Assembly (NCBI GenBank): GCA_963833605.1
Contig: CAWHYZ010000026.1
Location: 62,001 to 126,000 of the forward strand
From: JAFAXD01 sp963833605
GTDB taxonomy: Bacteria > Pseudomonadota > Alphaproteobacteria > Rhizobiales > Xanthobacteraceae
Direction of reading: 5' to 3'
Length of the DNA stretch: 64,000 nucleotides
This document shows, piece after piece, positions 16,510 through 23,794 of the stretch. The notes under the pieces are model-generated. The model made no database searches. It was given only the letters and a program-made list of their open reading frames with translations, and had not been told where the DNA came from. The stretch's first letter is position 1, and every line of letters begins with the position of its first letter. A program made the position numbers and the translations under genes.

Positions 16510-17508
16510 TTACTGCGCCTCGACGTTGGCGAGGCGCGCCCGCTCCTGCCAGCGTTTGAACTCTTCGGCTTCGAACCGGGTGAACTCGTCCGGCGACTTG
16601 TAGAACGGATCGGCGCCGATGCGCCGGAAGAACGCCTTCGTCTCCTCCGAGTTATCAATCTCCTCGAGCCAGCGCGCGAGCTTGGCGGCCGCTTCTGGCG
16701 GCGCTCCGGCCGGCAGATAGACCCCCATCCAACCGAAGAAGCTCACGTCCGGCACGCCGGATTCGATCATGGTCGGCAGATCCGGCGCGTTCGCGGTGCG
16801 CTGCGGCAACGTGACGGCGAGCCCGCGCAGCCGGCCTTCGCGCATCTGGGCGAGCGCAAAACCACTATCGACAAACATGTACTCGAGGTCGCCGGCATTG
16901 AGGTCCCGTACCGCATCGGCCGTACTCTTGTATTGGACGGCGGCCGCCGTGATCCCCTCGGCCCTGGCGAACAGCGCACCCGCGATCAGCGACAAGGTGT
17001 TGGGCGCACCGTAGGAGACCTTCGGTTTGGTCTTGAGCAACTGCGCGAGCTCGGCGACGGACGTAACCGGCGTCGATCGCGGATTGACCAGCAGCACGAA
17101 CGGGAATGCCACGATGGTCGCGACCCGGGTGAAATCTTTGACCGGATCGAATGCCAGCGACTTGAACTGGAACGCGCTCGCCGACAGGCCTGGACCAAAC
17201 ACCAGCGTATAACCGTCGGGCTTGGAGCGCGCCCCCGCCTCCATCGCCATCATGCCGCTGGCGCCGACCTTGTTCTCGACGATGACGGTCTGGCCCGAAA
17301 GCTGCGCCAGCCGATCGGTGAAATGGCGCGTGACGATGTCCAGATAGGTCCCGGCCGGGAAGCCCATATAGGCGCGGATCAGACGGTTGGGGTAGTCCTG
17401 GGCACAGGCGGGCGTGGCGAAGCCAACAAGCAACGCCGCGCTGATCAGGGCTGAGCAGATCACCGCAATAGGCGCTGCGGAGGTTTCCTTAGGCGGCTTC
17501 CGGCACAT
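16510..17508 (-). CDS. Tripartite tricarboxylate transporter substrate-binding protein (TctC/Bug family) 1
   Basis: 332 residues from ATG 17508; the first 37 residues contain a hydrophobic signal peptide ending TPACAQ. Bug features: DYPNRLIRAYMGFPAGTYLD, GQTVIVENKVGASGMMA, ARSKPDGYTLVFGP and LAFDPVKDFTRVA. These proteins bind carboxylates and similar ligands in the periplasm for TctAB permeases, which are absent from the window. Its start overlaps the 3' end of the DUF4926 gene by 20 bases, so it may be translationally linked to that cassette. A better-spaced ribosome binding site was not found. Confidence 0.87.
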   Translation of the reverse strand: MCRKPPKETSAAPIAVICSALISAALLVGFATPACAQDYPNRLIRAYMGFPAGTYLDIVTRHFTDRLAQLSGQTVIVENKVGASGMMAMEAGARSKPDGYTLVFGPGLSASAFQFKSLAFDPVKDFTRVATIVAFPFVLLVNPRSTPVTSVAELAQLLKTKPKVSYGAPNTLSLIAGALFARAEGITAAAVQYKSTADAVRDLNAGDLEYMFVDSGFALAQMREGRLRGLAVTLPQRTANAPDLPTMIESGVPDVSFFGWMGVYLPAGAPPEAAAKLARWLEEIDNSEETKAFFRRIGADPFYKSPDEFTRFEAEEFKRWQERARLANVEAQ

Positions 17509-17722
17509 AATGCAGGACCAGAAGATCCGACAGGCGGCAGGGGGCAATAGCGTAGGCGCGACCTTCGTCATTGCTGAATTCCACCAGAACGGTGTCCTTG
17601 TCGAGCAACTCCACGACGGTACCGACCTGGCCGCGCACGAGCGCCTCCGCCGGTAGGTCCACAAGCAGCGCAATCACATCGAGGACGGTGGGTCGGTTGC
17701 TCTTCGCCGTCATTTTCGCCAT
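17489..17722 (-). CDS. DUF4926 domain protein
   Basis: 77 residues from ATG 17722. Core pattern VIALLVDLPAEALVRGQVGT, then VVELLDKDTVLVEFSNDEGRAY, matches DUF4926: a small beta-rich, SH3-like fold. Its ATG overlaps the stop of the DUF6883 gene as TGATG, which implies translational coupling. DUF4926 genes are typically found beside DUF6883 genes; a toxin-immunity or antitoxin-like role has been speculated but is not established. The 3' end overlaps the next gene (TctC 1) by 20 bases. Confidence 0.75.
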   Translation of the reverse strand: MAKMTAKSNRPTVLDVIALLVDLPAEALVRGQVGTVVELLDKDTVLVEFSNDEGRAYAIAPCRLSDLLVLHYVPEAA

Positions 17723-18057
17723 CACAGTACCCAACAGGTTACGAATCGAGGCCCCTGTTCTTCGGCGCGGATGATCCACGCCGTTCTTACCACAGCCTGC
17801 TTGCCTTGTCGCGCGATCGTCACGTCGACGCGCCAGCCGCTTCACCACGAGTCGGTAGCAAGTTCAATCGCGTCAGCATTACGAATGGCGTCAAGCAGGG
17901 CCGATTTCAACCACGATGCGTCCGTTCGCCGAAGGGCAAGTGCTTCCCGGAATGCCCGTGCTTTATGGCGGCCACGCGGGCGAGCAGTGCTGAGGCAATA
18001 ATCTTCGATCTTGCGAATATCGATGATCGCTCGATCAAGATCGGGCAGGCGCGTCAT
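17722..18057 (-). pseudogene. DUF6883 domain protein interrupted by an in-frame TGA
   Basis: From ATG 18057 the frame encodes IIDIRKIEDYCLSTARPRGR and KARAFREALALRRTDASWL, the DUF6883 N-terminal half, then stops at TGA 17844-17842 after ATDSW. The same frame continues with SGWRVDVTIARQGKQAVVRT and ends PRFVTCWVL before TGA at 17724-17722. This is exactly the family's C-terminal half. One base change (for example GGA to TGA; a Gly is usual at this place) explains the break. The intact product would be about 111 residues. Either a nonsense mutation, a sequence error, or stop read-through. A frame extension upstream to 18150 has no support. Confidence 0.7.
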
Positions 18058-18068
18058 GATCGGAAAGC

Positions 18069-18311
18069 TCAATTCACCGGAGGTCGAATAGACCTCGGAG
18101 TTTTGCCGAAGAACACCTCGTTGGTCGCGCGCCAGTAATCCATCGTACAACGATGGGCCGCGGCGAATTCGCGCGCCCGCTCGAAGGCCATTTCATCCTG
18201 GTGGCCGGGCGGAAAAATTTCGGCAAAGCGGTCCAGCGATAAACCGTACCGGCTGCCATCCTCGAGCCGGTTGAGCATCTCCTTCAGGAACGCGAGGTCG
18301 AGTGTGTTCAT
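18069..18311 (-). CDS. Small hypothetical protein upstream of the DUF6883/DUF4926 pair
   Basis: 80 residues from ATG 18311, with AAGG 4 bases upstream (close spacing). Charged, helical: DLAFLKEMLNRLEDGSRYGL, then FPPGHQDEMAFERAREFAAA. No domain recognised. It ends 11 bases before the DUF6883 start and shares strand and spacing with the pair, so it probably belongs to the same cassette. Coding status rests on context and the absence of a competing gene. Confidence 0.5.
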   Translation of the reverse strand: MNTLDLAFLKEMLNRLEDGSRYGLSLDRFAEIFPPGHQDEMAFERAREFAAAHRCTMDYWRATNEVFFGKTPRSIRPPVN

Positions 18312-18375
18312 GTAACCTTGACCGGTGTCCGCTGGGCGTGGGAACCTGCGCCGCCCATCAGGTCGGGAGCGCGCC

Positions 18376-19569
18376 ATGAATACATTCGTGCAGACCCAGT
18401 TCGAGGGCAATAGAAGCGGGCTCAAGGATGTTCTCCCGCTGCGTGAAAAAATCACGCCGGAGGCGTTCGAGCGCGAGCGCGAGAAGATATTCAAGAAATC
18501 CTGGCTGATGATCGGCCACGTGTCCGACCTGCCCGAGCCCGGCAGCTACACGGTGCGCGAGTTGCCGGTGGTCAACGCCTCGCTGATCGTGCTGCGCGGC
18601 CGCGACGGCACCATCCGCAGTTTTCACAACATTTGCCGGCACCGAGGCAACAAGCTCATTCGCGGCGGCGAAGGCTGCAAATCGACCATCACCTGCGGAT
18701 TTCACGGCTGGACCTGGTCCAACACCGGCGAACTGCTCGGGGTCACCGACGAGAACCAGTTCGACAACCTCGACAAGTCACGGCTCGGGTTGCTCGAGGT
18801 CGCCACGTCGACCTGGCAGGATTTCATCTTCGTGAATTTCGACCCCTCACCGGCGGTATCGCTCGAGGAGTGGCTGGGCGAGCTTGCGCACGGTTATGAC
18901 GGCTACTTCCAGGGCCAGCGGCAATACGCGCGCTACCGCATCCGCGTGCGCTGCAACTGGAACCTCGCCGTCAACTCGTTCACCGAGGGCTATCACACCG
19001 CCTACATCCATCGGAACACGGCGCCCGATTATCAGGGCGGCAAGAAGAACCCGCAGCGGCACCGGCCATTCATGCAATTGCTGGCGCGACACGCCCGCTA
19101 TTCGGCGCCGGCCAATCCGGAGCACAAGCTGAGCGCGGCTGAAGCGATCGCCTGGAACTATGGCCCGACCCTGTTCCCGGCGGCAGACTTCAATTACGCC
19201 GGCATGGCGCCGGCGCTCAATCCGGGCCGCGCCGAGCATTGGCTGTTCGACGTGATCGAATGGTTCCCCAATGTGTTGCTGCTGCCCGGCAAGCACTATC
19301 ACATCGAACTCGAGTTCTGGCCGCTGTCGGCCGGCGAGACCGAGATCACCATGACGGCCTACGCGTATCCGCCACAGAACTACGCGCAGCGCATCTCGCT
19401 CGAGTTCTTCCGCACCCGCTTGCGCGAGGTCGCGCGCGAGGACATGAACACGCTCGAAGCCCAATACGCCGCGGTCTCGTCCGGGGTGTTGCCGGAGGTG
19501 TTCCTGTCCCAGCAGGAGCTCGTGCTGGCGCATCACTACCGGGTGTCGGAGCAGATGTTGAACGCGTAA
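18376..19569 (+). CDS. Rieske [2Fe-2S] ring-hydroxylating oxygenase, alpha subunit 2
   Basis: 397 residues from ATG 18376 with GGGAG upstream. Rieske ligands C87/H89 (CRHRG) and C107/H110 (CGFHGW); mononuclear iron ligands H206 and H211 in NSFTEGYHTAYIH. The GYH-type site and overall layout resemble the choline/carnitine monooxygenase and biphenyl-type alpha-subunit branch rather than the phthalate type seen in its neighbours. No beta subunit or reductase nearby. A 115-residue protein follows after 14 bases and is probably cotranscribed. Confidence 0.87.
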   Translation: MNTFVQTQFEGNRSGLKDVLPLREKITPEAFEREREKIFKKSWLMIGHVSDLPEPGSYTVRELPVVNASLIVLRGRDGTIRSFHNICRHRGNKLIRGGEGCKSTITCGFHGWTWSNTGELLGVTDENQFDNLDKSRLGLLEVATSTWQDFIFVNFDPSPAVSLEEWLGELAHGYDGYFQGQRQYARYRIRVRCNWNLAVNSFTEGYHTAYIHRNTAPDYQGGKKNPQRHRPFMQLLARHARYSAPANPEHKLSAAEAIAWNYGPTLFPAADFNYAGMAPALNPGRAEHWLFDVIEWFPNVLLLPGKHYHIELEFWPLSAGETEITMTAYAYPPQNYAQRISLEFFRTRLREVAREDMNTLEAQYAAVSSGVLPEVFLSQQELVLAHHYRVSEQMLNA

Positions 19570-19583
19570 CCGAGGTAATCGCG

Positions 19584-19931
19584 ATGCAGGATCTGCCGGC
19601 CGGGTTTGAGCACTTGGCTCCGTTCGTGACCGAATGGGGCTTGGCGACGGAGAAGGAGCGCCATCACAAGCGCGTCGCCTCGAGCCTCGGGGACGTGCGC
19701 AGGTTTTATGACGCGATGACGCCGCGCATCCACGACATCATCGCCCATCTCTGCAATTTTCCGGGCGCCGATCCAGACGATCTGCCACCGCCGGAACGCC
19801 GTCTCTACAATCTCGCGCTCGCCTTCATGGAATGCTCCCACCCGATCGATCTGAAGTGGCAACGCCCGGACATCGACGACGCGTTTCCGGTCGAGCGCAT
19901 GGAATATCTGTCGCCGATCGATATGCGGTAG
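19584..19931 (+). CDS. Hypothetical protein cotranscribed with the Rieske oxygenase
   Basis: 115 residues from ATG 19584, with GAGG 10 bases upstream. The sequence looks soluble and helical: HLAPFVTEWGLATEKERHHK, RRFYDAMTPRIHDIIAHLC, and a Pro-rich DPDDLPPPERRLYNLALAFME. Similar short proteins often follow Rieske oxygenase genes, but I can name no family. A 14-base gap and shared strand suggest it supports or modulates the preceding oxygenase. Confidence 0.7.
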   Translation: MQDLPAGFEHLAPFVTEWGLATEKERHHKRVASSLGDVRRFYDAMTPRIHDIIAHLCNFPGADPDDLPPPERRLYNLALAFMECSHPIDLKWQRPDIDDAFPVERMEYLSPIDMR

Positions 19932-19955
19932 CGATCGCGCGAAGGCAGAGCCGTC

Positions 19956-19985
19956 TCACCTCTCCCCGCAAGCGGGGAGAGGTGA
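19956..19985. terminator. Hairpin between convergent genes
   Basis: TCACCTCTCCCCGC (19956-19969) and GCGGGGAGAGGTGA (19972-19985) are perfectly complementary 14-bp arms around AA. It lies between two convergent genes and could stop transcription from both sides. This sequence type is also a common dispersed palindrome in related genomes. Confidence 0.6.
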
Positions 19986-20005
19986 AGGAGCCTCGCGGCT
20001 TTAAT

Positions 20006-20980
20006 TCACTCCGGCTCAATCCCGATCGTGCGCACGACCTTTTCCCAGACCGCGAGCTCGGTGCGCAGGAACTGGCTGAGGTCCGCCAGCGAGCCGGCGC
20101 CACCCACATTGGGCGAGCCGTTATTGCGCATCCACTCGGCCACCGCCGGATCCTTGAGGACGCGGTCAAGCTCGCGGTTCATGCGCTCGAGCGCCTCCGG
20201 CGGTGTTCCGGCCGGCGCCGCAACAATGAGCCAGCCGACCAGGCTGAACCCGGGATAGGTTTCCCCCACTGTCGGCGTATCGGGGAGTACGGGTTCTCGC
20301 GTCGGCAACGTCACTGCGAGCGGACGCAAGGCGCCGCTGTCGATGTATGGCTTTGCTATCCCGGCGGCCTGGATGAACACGTCGGTGGTTCCGGCGACCG
20401 TATCCTGCAGCCCCTGCATCATGCTGGTGTAGGGGACCAGCGTGAAATCCGCCCCGGTCACTTTCTTCAGATAGGCCGCCACCAGCCCGGTTGCGTTGCG
20501 CGATCCGTCGATCACGACCGACAGCTTTCCGGGCTGGCTGGTGCCGGCGGCGACGAGGTCGCTCAATGTCTTGATCGGCCGCTTCGCATTAACGGCAATC
20601 AGGAATCCGGGTCGCGTCAGCAGCGCGACCGGCACGAAGTCCTTGACCGGATCGTAGGGCAGCGACTTGACCGTGAACGGGTTCGACGCCAGCGCGGCCG
20701 ACGATCCGATCAGGAAGGTGTAACCATCCGGGACCGAGCGCGCTGCCGTCTGGGTGCCGATGATGCCGGCTGCGCCCGGCCGGTTCTCAATGATGATCTG
20801 CTGGCCGAGCGCGGTCGCCAGCCGATCCGCCAGGTAGCGGGTGATCGTGTCCTGGCCACCACCGGCGCCCTGCGCCACGAAAATGCGCACTGGCTTGTTC
20901 GGCCAGGGCTGGCACCATGCCTGCTGTGCCGCCGCAACTGCAACGAAGCTCAGCAGAACGCGAAGCCCGCGCCAGAACAT
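20006..20980 (-). CDS. TctC/Bug family substrate-binding protein 2
   Basis: 324 residues from ATG 20980 with GGGAGGAGC upstream; frames extending to 21133 are not needed. Signal peptide residues 1-24. Bug motifs: PWPNKPVRIFVAQGAGGGQD, IIIENRPGAAGIIG, ARSVPDGYTFLIGSS and SLPYDPVKDFVPVAL. Divergent from the third Rieske gene across a 310-base region with two matching palindromic operators, so the binding protein and oxygenase are likely co-regulated and may handle the same compound. Confidence 0.9.
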   Translation of the reverse strand: MFWRGLRVLLSFVAVAAAQQAWCQPWPNKPVRIFVAQGAGGGQDTITRYLADRLATALGQQIIIENRPGAAGIIGTQTAARSVPDGYTFLIGSSAALASNPFTVKSLPYDPVKDFVPVALLTRPGFLIAVNAKRPIKTLSDLVAAGTSQPGKLSVVIDGSRNATGLVAAYLKKVTGADFTLVPYTSMMQGLQDTVAGTTDVFIQAAGIAKPYIDSGALRPLAVTLPTREPVLPDTPTVGETYPGFSLVGWLIVAAPAGTPPEALERMNRELDRVLKDPAVAEWMRNNGSPNVGGAGSLADLSQFLRTELAVWEKVVRTIGIEPE

Positions 20981-21031
20981 GCGCTCCTCCCTTGGCTCGT
21001 ATCCCGGACTTTGCCGTGATTGTGGGCATGC

Positions 21032-21045
21032 TCGAACGTGTTCGA
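21032..21045. promoter_or_regulatory. Palindromic operator, TctC-2 side
   Basis: TCGAACGTGTTCGA, arms TCGAAC and GTTCGA with a 2-base spacer. On the minus strand it reads ATATCGAACACGTTCGA, the mirror image of the site at 21208. It is 52 bases before the TctC-2 start codon. Confidence 0.65.
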
Positions 21046-21207
21046 TATTCCAGTCAAGGGCGTGGGCTGTCCCCTCCGTCGTAATGGCCGGGCTCGTCCA
21101 GGCTCGTCCCGGCCATCTCGCTGAGGAGGGCATGATGCCTCTATAAGCGGGATGCGCGGGTCAAGCCCGCGCATGACCACGGAGAACGTATACGCGTGCC
21201 TTGTCGA

Positions 21208-21221
21208 TCGAACACGTTCGA
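21208..21221. promoter_or_regulatory. Palindromic operator, Rieske-3 side
   Basis: TCGAACACGTTCGA, followed by ATAT. It falls between a possible -35 TTGTCG (21201-21206) and -10 TATAGA (21223-21228), the classical position of a repressor site. It is 70 bases before the Rieske-3 start. No regulator gene is adjacent, so the cognate protein is unknown. Confidence 0.65.
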
Positions 21222-21290
21222 ATATAGACTGAGCGTCAAACATGCCGGGCGACGCGACCCGCAGCAATCAGACATCAGGGAGGTTGCATC

Positions 21291-22478
21291 ATGACTTTGG
21301 TGGAACCGAAGGCCGACATTTCGCGCACCACCAAAGTGCGTACTCCGGACATCGATATCGCGACCACCCGTCCGGGCACGCCGGGCGGAAAGTTCATGCG
21401 CCAGTTCTGGATCGCGCTCGACAACAGCGCGAACCTCCCGGCCGGACGCGCCAAGCCGATCCGGATCATGAGCGAGAACTACACGCTCTACCGCGGGACG
21501 TCCGGCAGGGCGCAGGTGATCGCGCAACGCTGCCCGCACCGCGGCGCGATGATGCATCTCGGCTGGGTCGAGGACGACGACATCCGCTGTGTCTATCACG
21601 GCTGGAAATTCGACTGCGCGGGTCAATGCATCGAGCAACCGGCCGAAGAGGCCGGCTACAATCGCAAGGTCAAGATCCCGACCTATCCGACGCGCGAGTA
21701 CCTCGGACTGATCTTCGCCTATTTCGGCGAGGGCGAGCCACCACCGTGGCCGCCCTACCCGGAGTCGGCCGGCGAAGGCGTGGTCGACCCATGGCCGGTC
21801 TACCAAGTGCCATGCAATTACCTGCAATGCTTCGAGAACAGCATGGACGAAGTGCACGTCGCCTTCACTCATGCGCCCGGCGGCTCGCACGCCAAGCTGT
21901 CGCACGATCTGCCGATCATCACCGCCGAGGAAAAAGACTGGGGCATTCTGCGTTTCGGCAAGCGCGCCAGCGGCAAGGTGCGCCACACGCTGCATTATGC
22001 GCCCAACATCGTGCGGGTGATCGTGCCGCCGCTCTACGGCATGGATGGTATCGGCGGCTGGCCCGAGATTACCTTCAGCTTTACGCCGGTCGATGACGAA
22101 AACTGCCTGTGGGTGCTGACGAGCAAGGCGCGCGTCACCGGCAAGGACGCGGAGATCTTTCTTGAGAAGCGCGCGGAACTTGATCGCAAGCGCGCCGAAG
22201 CGCCGCCCGTCCTCGACGTCGTGCACGATCTGTGGAGCGGCAAGCTGGACTATGCGGACGTGCGCCATCCCGATCTGGCGGTGGTGCAGGACATTGCGGT
22301 GCAGGCCGGCCAGGGACCGGTCGAGGATCGTGCGCGCGAATTTCTCGGGCGTTCGGACGCGGCGATCATCATGTGGCGGCGCATCCTGACGCGCGAGCTG
22401 CGCCTGATCGCCGAGGGCCGCCCGCACAAACGCTGGACCACGCCGCCGGCCGACGTCGTGCCGATCGTTGGGATCTGA
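21291..22478 (+). CDS. Rieske [2Fe-2S] ring-hydroxylating oxygenase, alpha subunit 3 (phthalate dioxygenase-like)
   Basis: 395 residues; GGGAGG precedes the ATG. Rieske ligands C81/H83 (CPHRG) and C100/H103 (CVYHGW); mononuclear iron site in FENSMDEVHVAFTH (H189, H194). Same branch as the gene at 14169. Followed after 50 bases by an MFS transporter, suggesting uptake and oxidation of one substrate. No reductase is encoded nearby, so electron transfer must come from a shared partner elsewhere. The substrate cannot be named. Confidence 0.88.
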   Translation: MTLVEPKADISRTTKVRTPDIDIATTRPGTPGGKFMRQFWIALDNSANLPAGRAKPIRIMSENYTLYRGTSGRAQVIAQRCPHRGAMMHLGWVEDDDIRCVYHGWKFDCAGQCIEQPAEEAGYNRKVKIPTYPTREYLGLIFAYFGEGEPPPWPPYPESAGEGVVDPWPVYQVPCNYLQCFENSMDEVHVAFTHAPGGSHAKLSHDLPIITAEEKDWGILRFGKRASGKVRHTLHYAPNIVRVIVPPLYGMDGIGGWPEITFSFTPVDDENCLWVLTSKARVTGKDAEIFLEKRAELDRKRAEAPPVLDVVHDLWSGKLDYADVRHPDLAVVQDIAVQAGQGPVEDRAREFLGRSDAAIIMWRRILTRELRLIAEGRPHKRWTTPPADVVPIVGI

Positions 22479-22528
22479 CAACAACAAATAAAACAAACCC
22501 CGGCCAACACGCCGGATAGGGGAGTGTC

Positions 22529-23794
22529 ATGGGAGGTCTGTTCGCCAACCGCTGGCTGGTCGTGGTCGCGTCGTTGCTGGGACTGCTGGTCGGCGCTGGT
22601 CCGGTCTTGATCTTTTCTGCCGGCGTGTTTCTCAAGCCGGTCACAGCGGAACTCGGTATCACGCGGGGTGATCTGACATCGGGCGTTCTCTTGGCGACCT
22701 TTTTCACTGCCGCGTCGTGTCCGATCGTCGGCTGGTTTCTTGATCGCTACGGAACACGACGCGTGATGATACCGGGCATCCTCCTGTACGCCATTGTGGT
22801 GGCGGGCTTCGGGTTCATGCACACGACCCCCTGGTTCCTCATCCCATTGATCTTCGCCGCCGTGGGACTCGTCGGCGGCATCCAAACGCCGATCCCCTAT
22901 GCGGCAGCTGTGGCACAATGGTTCGACCGCCAACGCGGCCTTGCGCTCGGCATCGCAACAGCCGGTGTCGGCCTCGGCGTCGCTCTCCTGCCCCCGTTTC
23001 TGGCATGGATGATCGACAATTTCGGCTGGCGTAACGCCTATTTCGGCTTGGCAATCACGATTGTCGTTCTCGCATGGGTGCCGGTCGCGCTGTTTGTGCG
23101 CGAACCGCCGAGTCTGACCCGGGCGGCGCAACGCCGAGCCGGGGTCGACCTCACCGCGGCACTGCCGGGAACGCCGGCCAATGTGGCCTTCGAACAATGG
23201 CGCTTCTGGGCGCTCAGCATCGCGTTCTTTTTGGGCGTCATGGCGATCAACGGCACGCTCGTCCACGTGATACCGCTCCTGACGGATCGCGGCGTCCCGC
23301 TCCAGGTGGCTGCGCGCACGTTGTCCGGCGCCGGCATAGCGATCATTCTCGGCCGCATCCTTGCCGGCTGGTGTCTTGACCGCATCTGGGGGCCGTATGT
23401 GGCGATGTGCTTTTTCGCCATCCCGATGGTTGGAATAGCACTCCTCGGCAGCGGCGCGGGTGGGCTTGTCCCCTTGGCCGGCGCGGTCCTGTGCGGCATG
23501 GGCATCGGGGCCGAGATCGACCTGATGGCGTTCTTTCTCAGCCGCTATTTCGGGCTCAAGGCCTACGGCAAGATTTACGGGGTCATGTTCGCGATCTTCA
23601 ACATCGGCACTGGCGTCGGTCCGTGGCTAAGCGGACAATCGTTCGACAGGTTCCATTCCTACGGACCAATCTTCATTGTGTACGAGGTGGCGCTCGCGAT
23701 CACGGTGCTGCTGTTCGTGCGCCTTGGGCCGTACCCGTATCCCGCACCCAAACGGGAAGACGCACCCGTGGTGGAGCAGAAGGCCGCGGCCTGA
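22529..23794 (+). CDS. MFS transporter
   Basis: 421 residues with 12 predicted membrane segments; the central cytoplasmic loop is around residues 190-220. MFS signature between TM2 and TM3: GWFLDRYGTRRVM (residues 71-83). Closest in style to the oxalate/formate (OFA) and monocarboxylate-like families: GPVLIFSAGVFLKPVTAELG at the start and ALGIATAGVGLGVALLPP in TM5. Likely proton-coupled uptake of an organic or aromatic acid for the adjacent Rieske oxygenase. Its stop directly abuts that of the convergent oxidoreductase gene. Confidence 0.87.
   Translation: MGGLFANRWLVVVASLLGLLVGAGPVLIFSAGVFLKPVTAELGITRGDLTSGVLLATFFTAASCPIVGWFLDRYGTRRVMIPGILLYAIVVAGFGFMHTTPWFLIPLIFAAVGLVGGIQTPIPYAAAVAQWFDRQRGLALGIATAGVGLGVALLPPFLAWMIDNFGWRNAYFGLAITIVVLAWVPVALFVREPPSLTRAAQRRAGVDLTAALPGTPANVAFEQWRFWALSIAFFLGVMAINGTLVHVIPLLTDRGVPLQVAARTLSGAGIAIILGRILAGWCLDRIWGPYVAMCFFAIPMVGIALLGSGAGGLVPLAGAVLCGMGIGAEIDLMAFFLSRYFGLKAYGKIYGVMFAIFNIGTGVGPWLSGQSFDRFHSYGPIFIVYEVALAITVLLFVRLGPYPYPAPKREDAPVVEQKAAA

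Larger units (their letters stand above)
20981..21290. other. Divergent control region (310 bases, no gene)
   Basis: Holds no gene. It contains two identical-class operators (21032-21045 and 21208-21221) near its ends and, between them, a pair of dispersed palindromes (about 21084-21116 ATGGCCGGG...CCCGGCCAT, and 21151-21177 ATGCGCGGG TCAA GCCCGCGCAT). Confidence 0.7.

Noticed and set aside
17842..17844. TGA in DUF6883 as a selenocysteine codon
   Set aside because: No SECIS-like element evident, the family has Gly and not Cys at this place, and a simple GGA-to-TGA change explains it.
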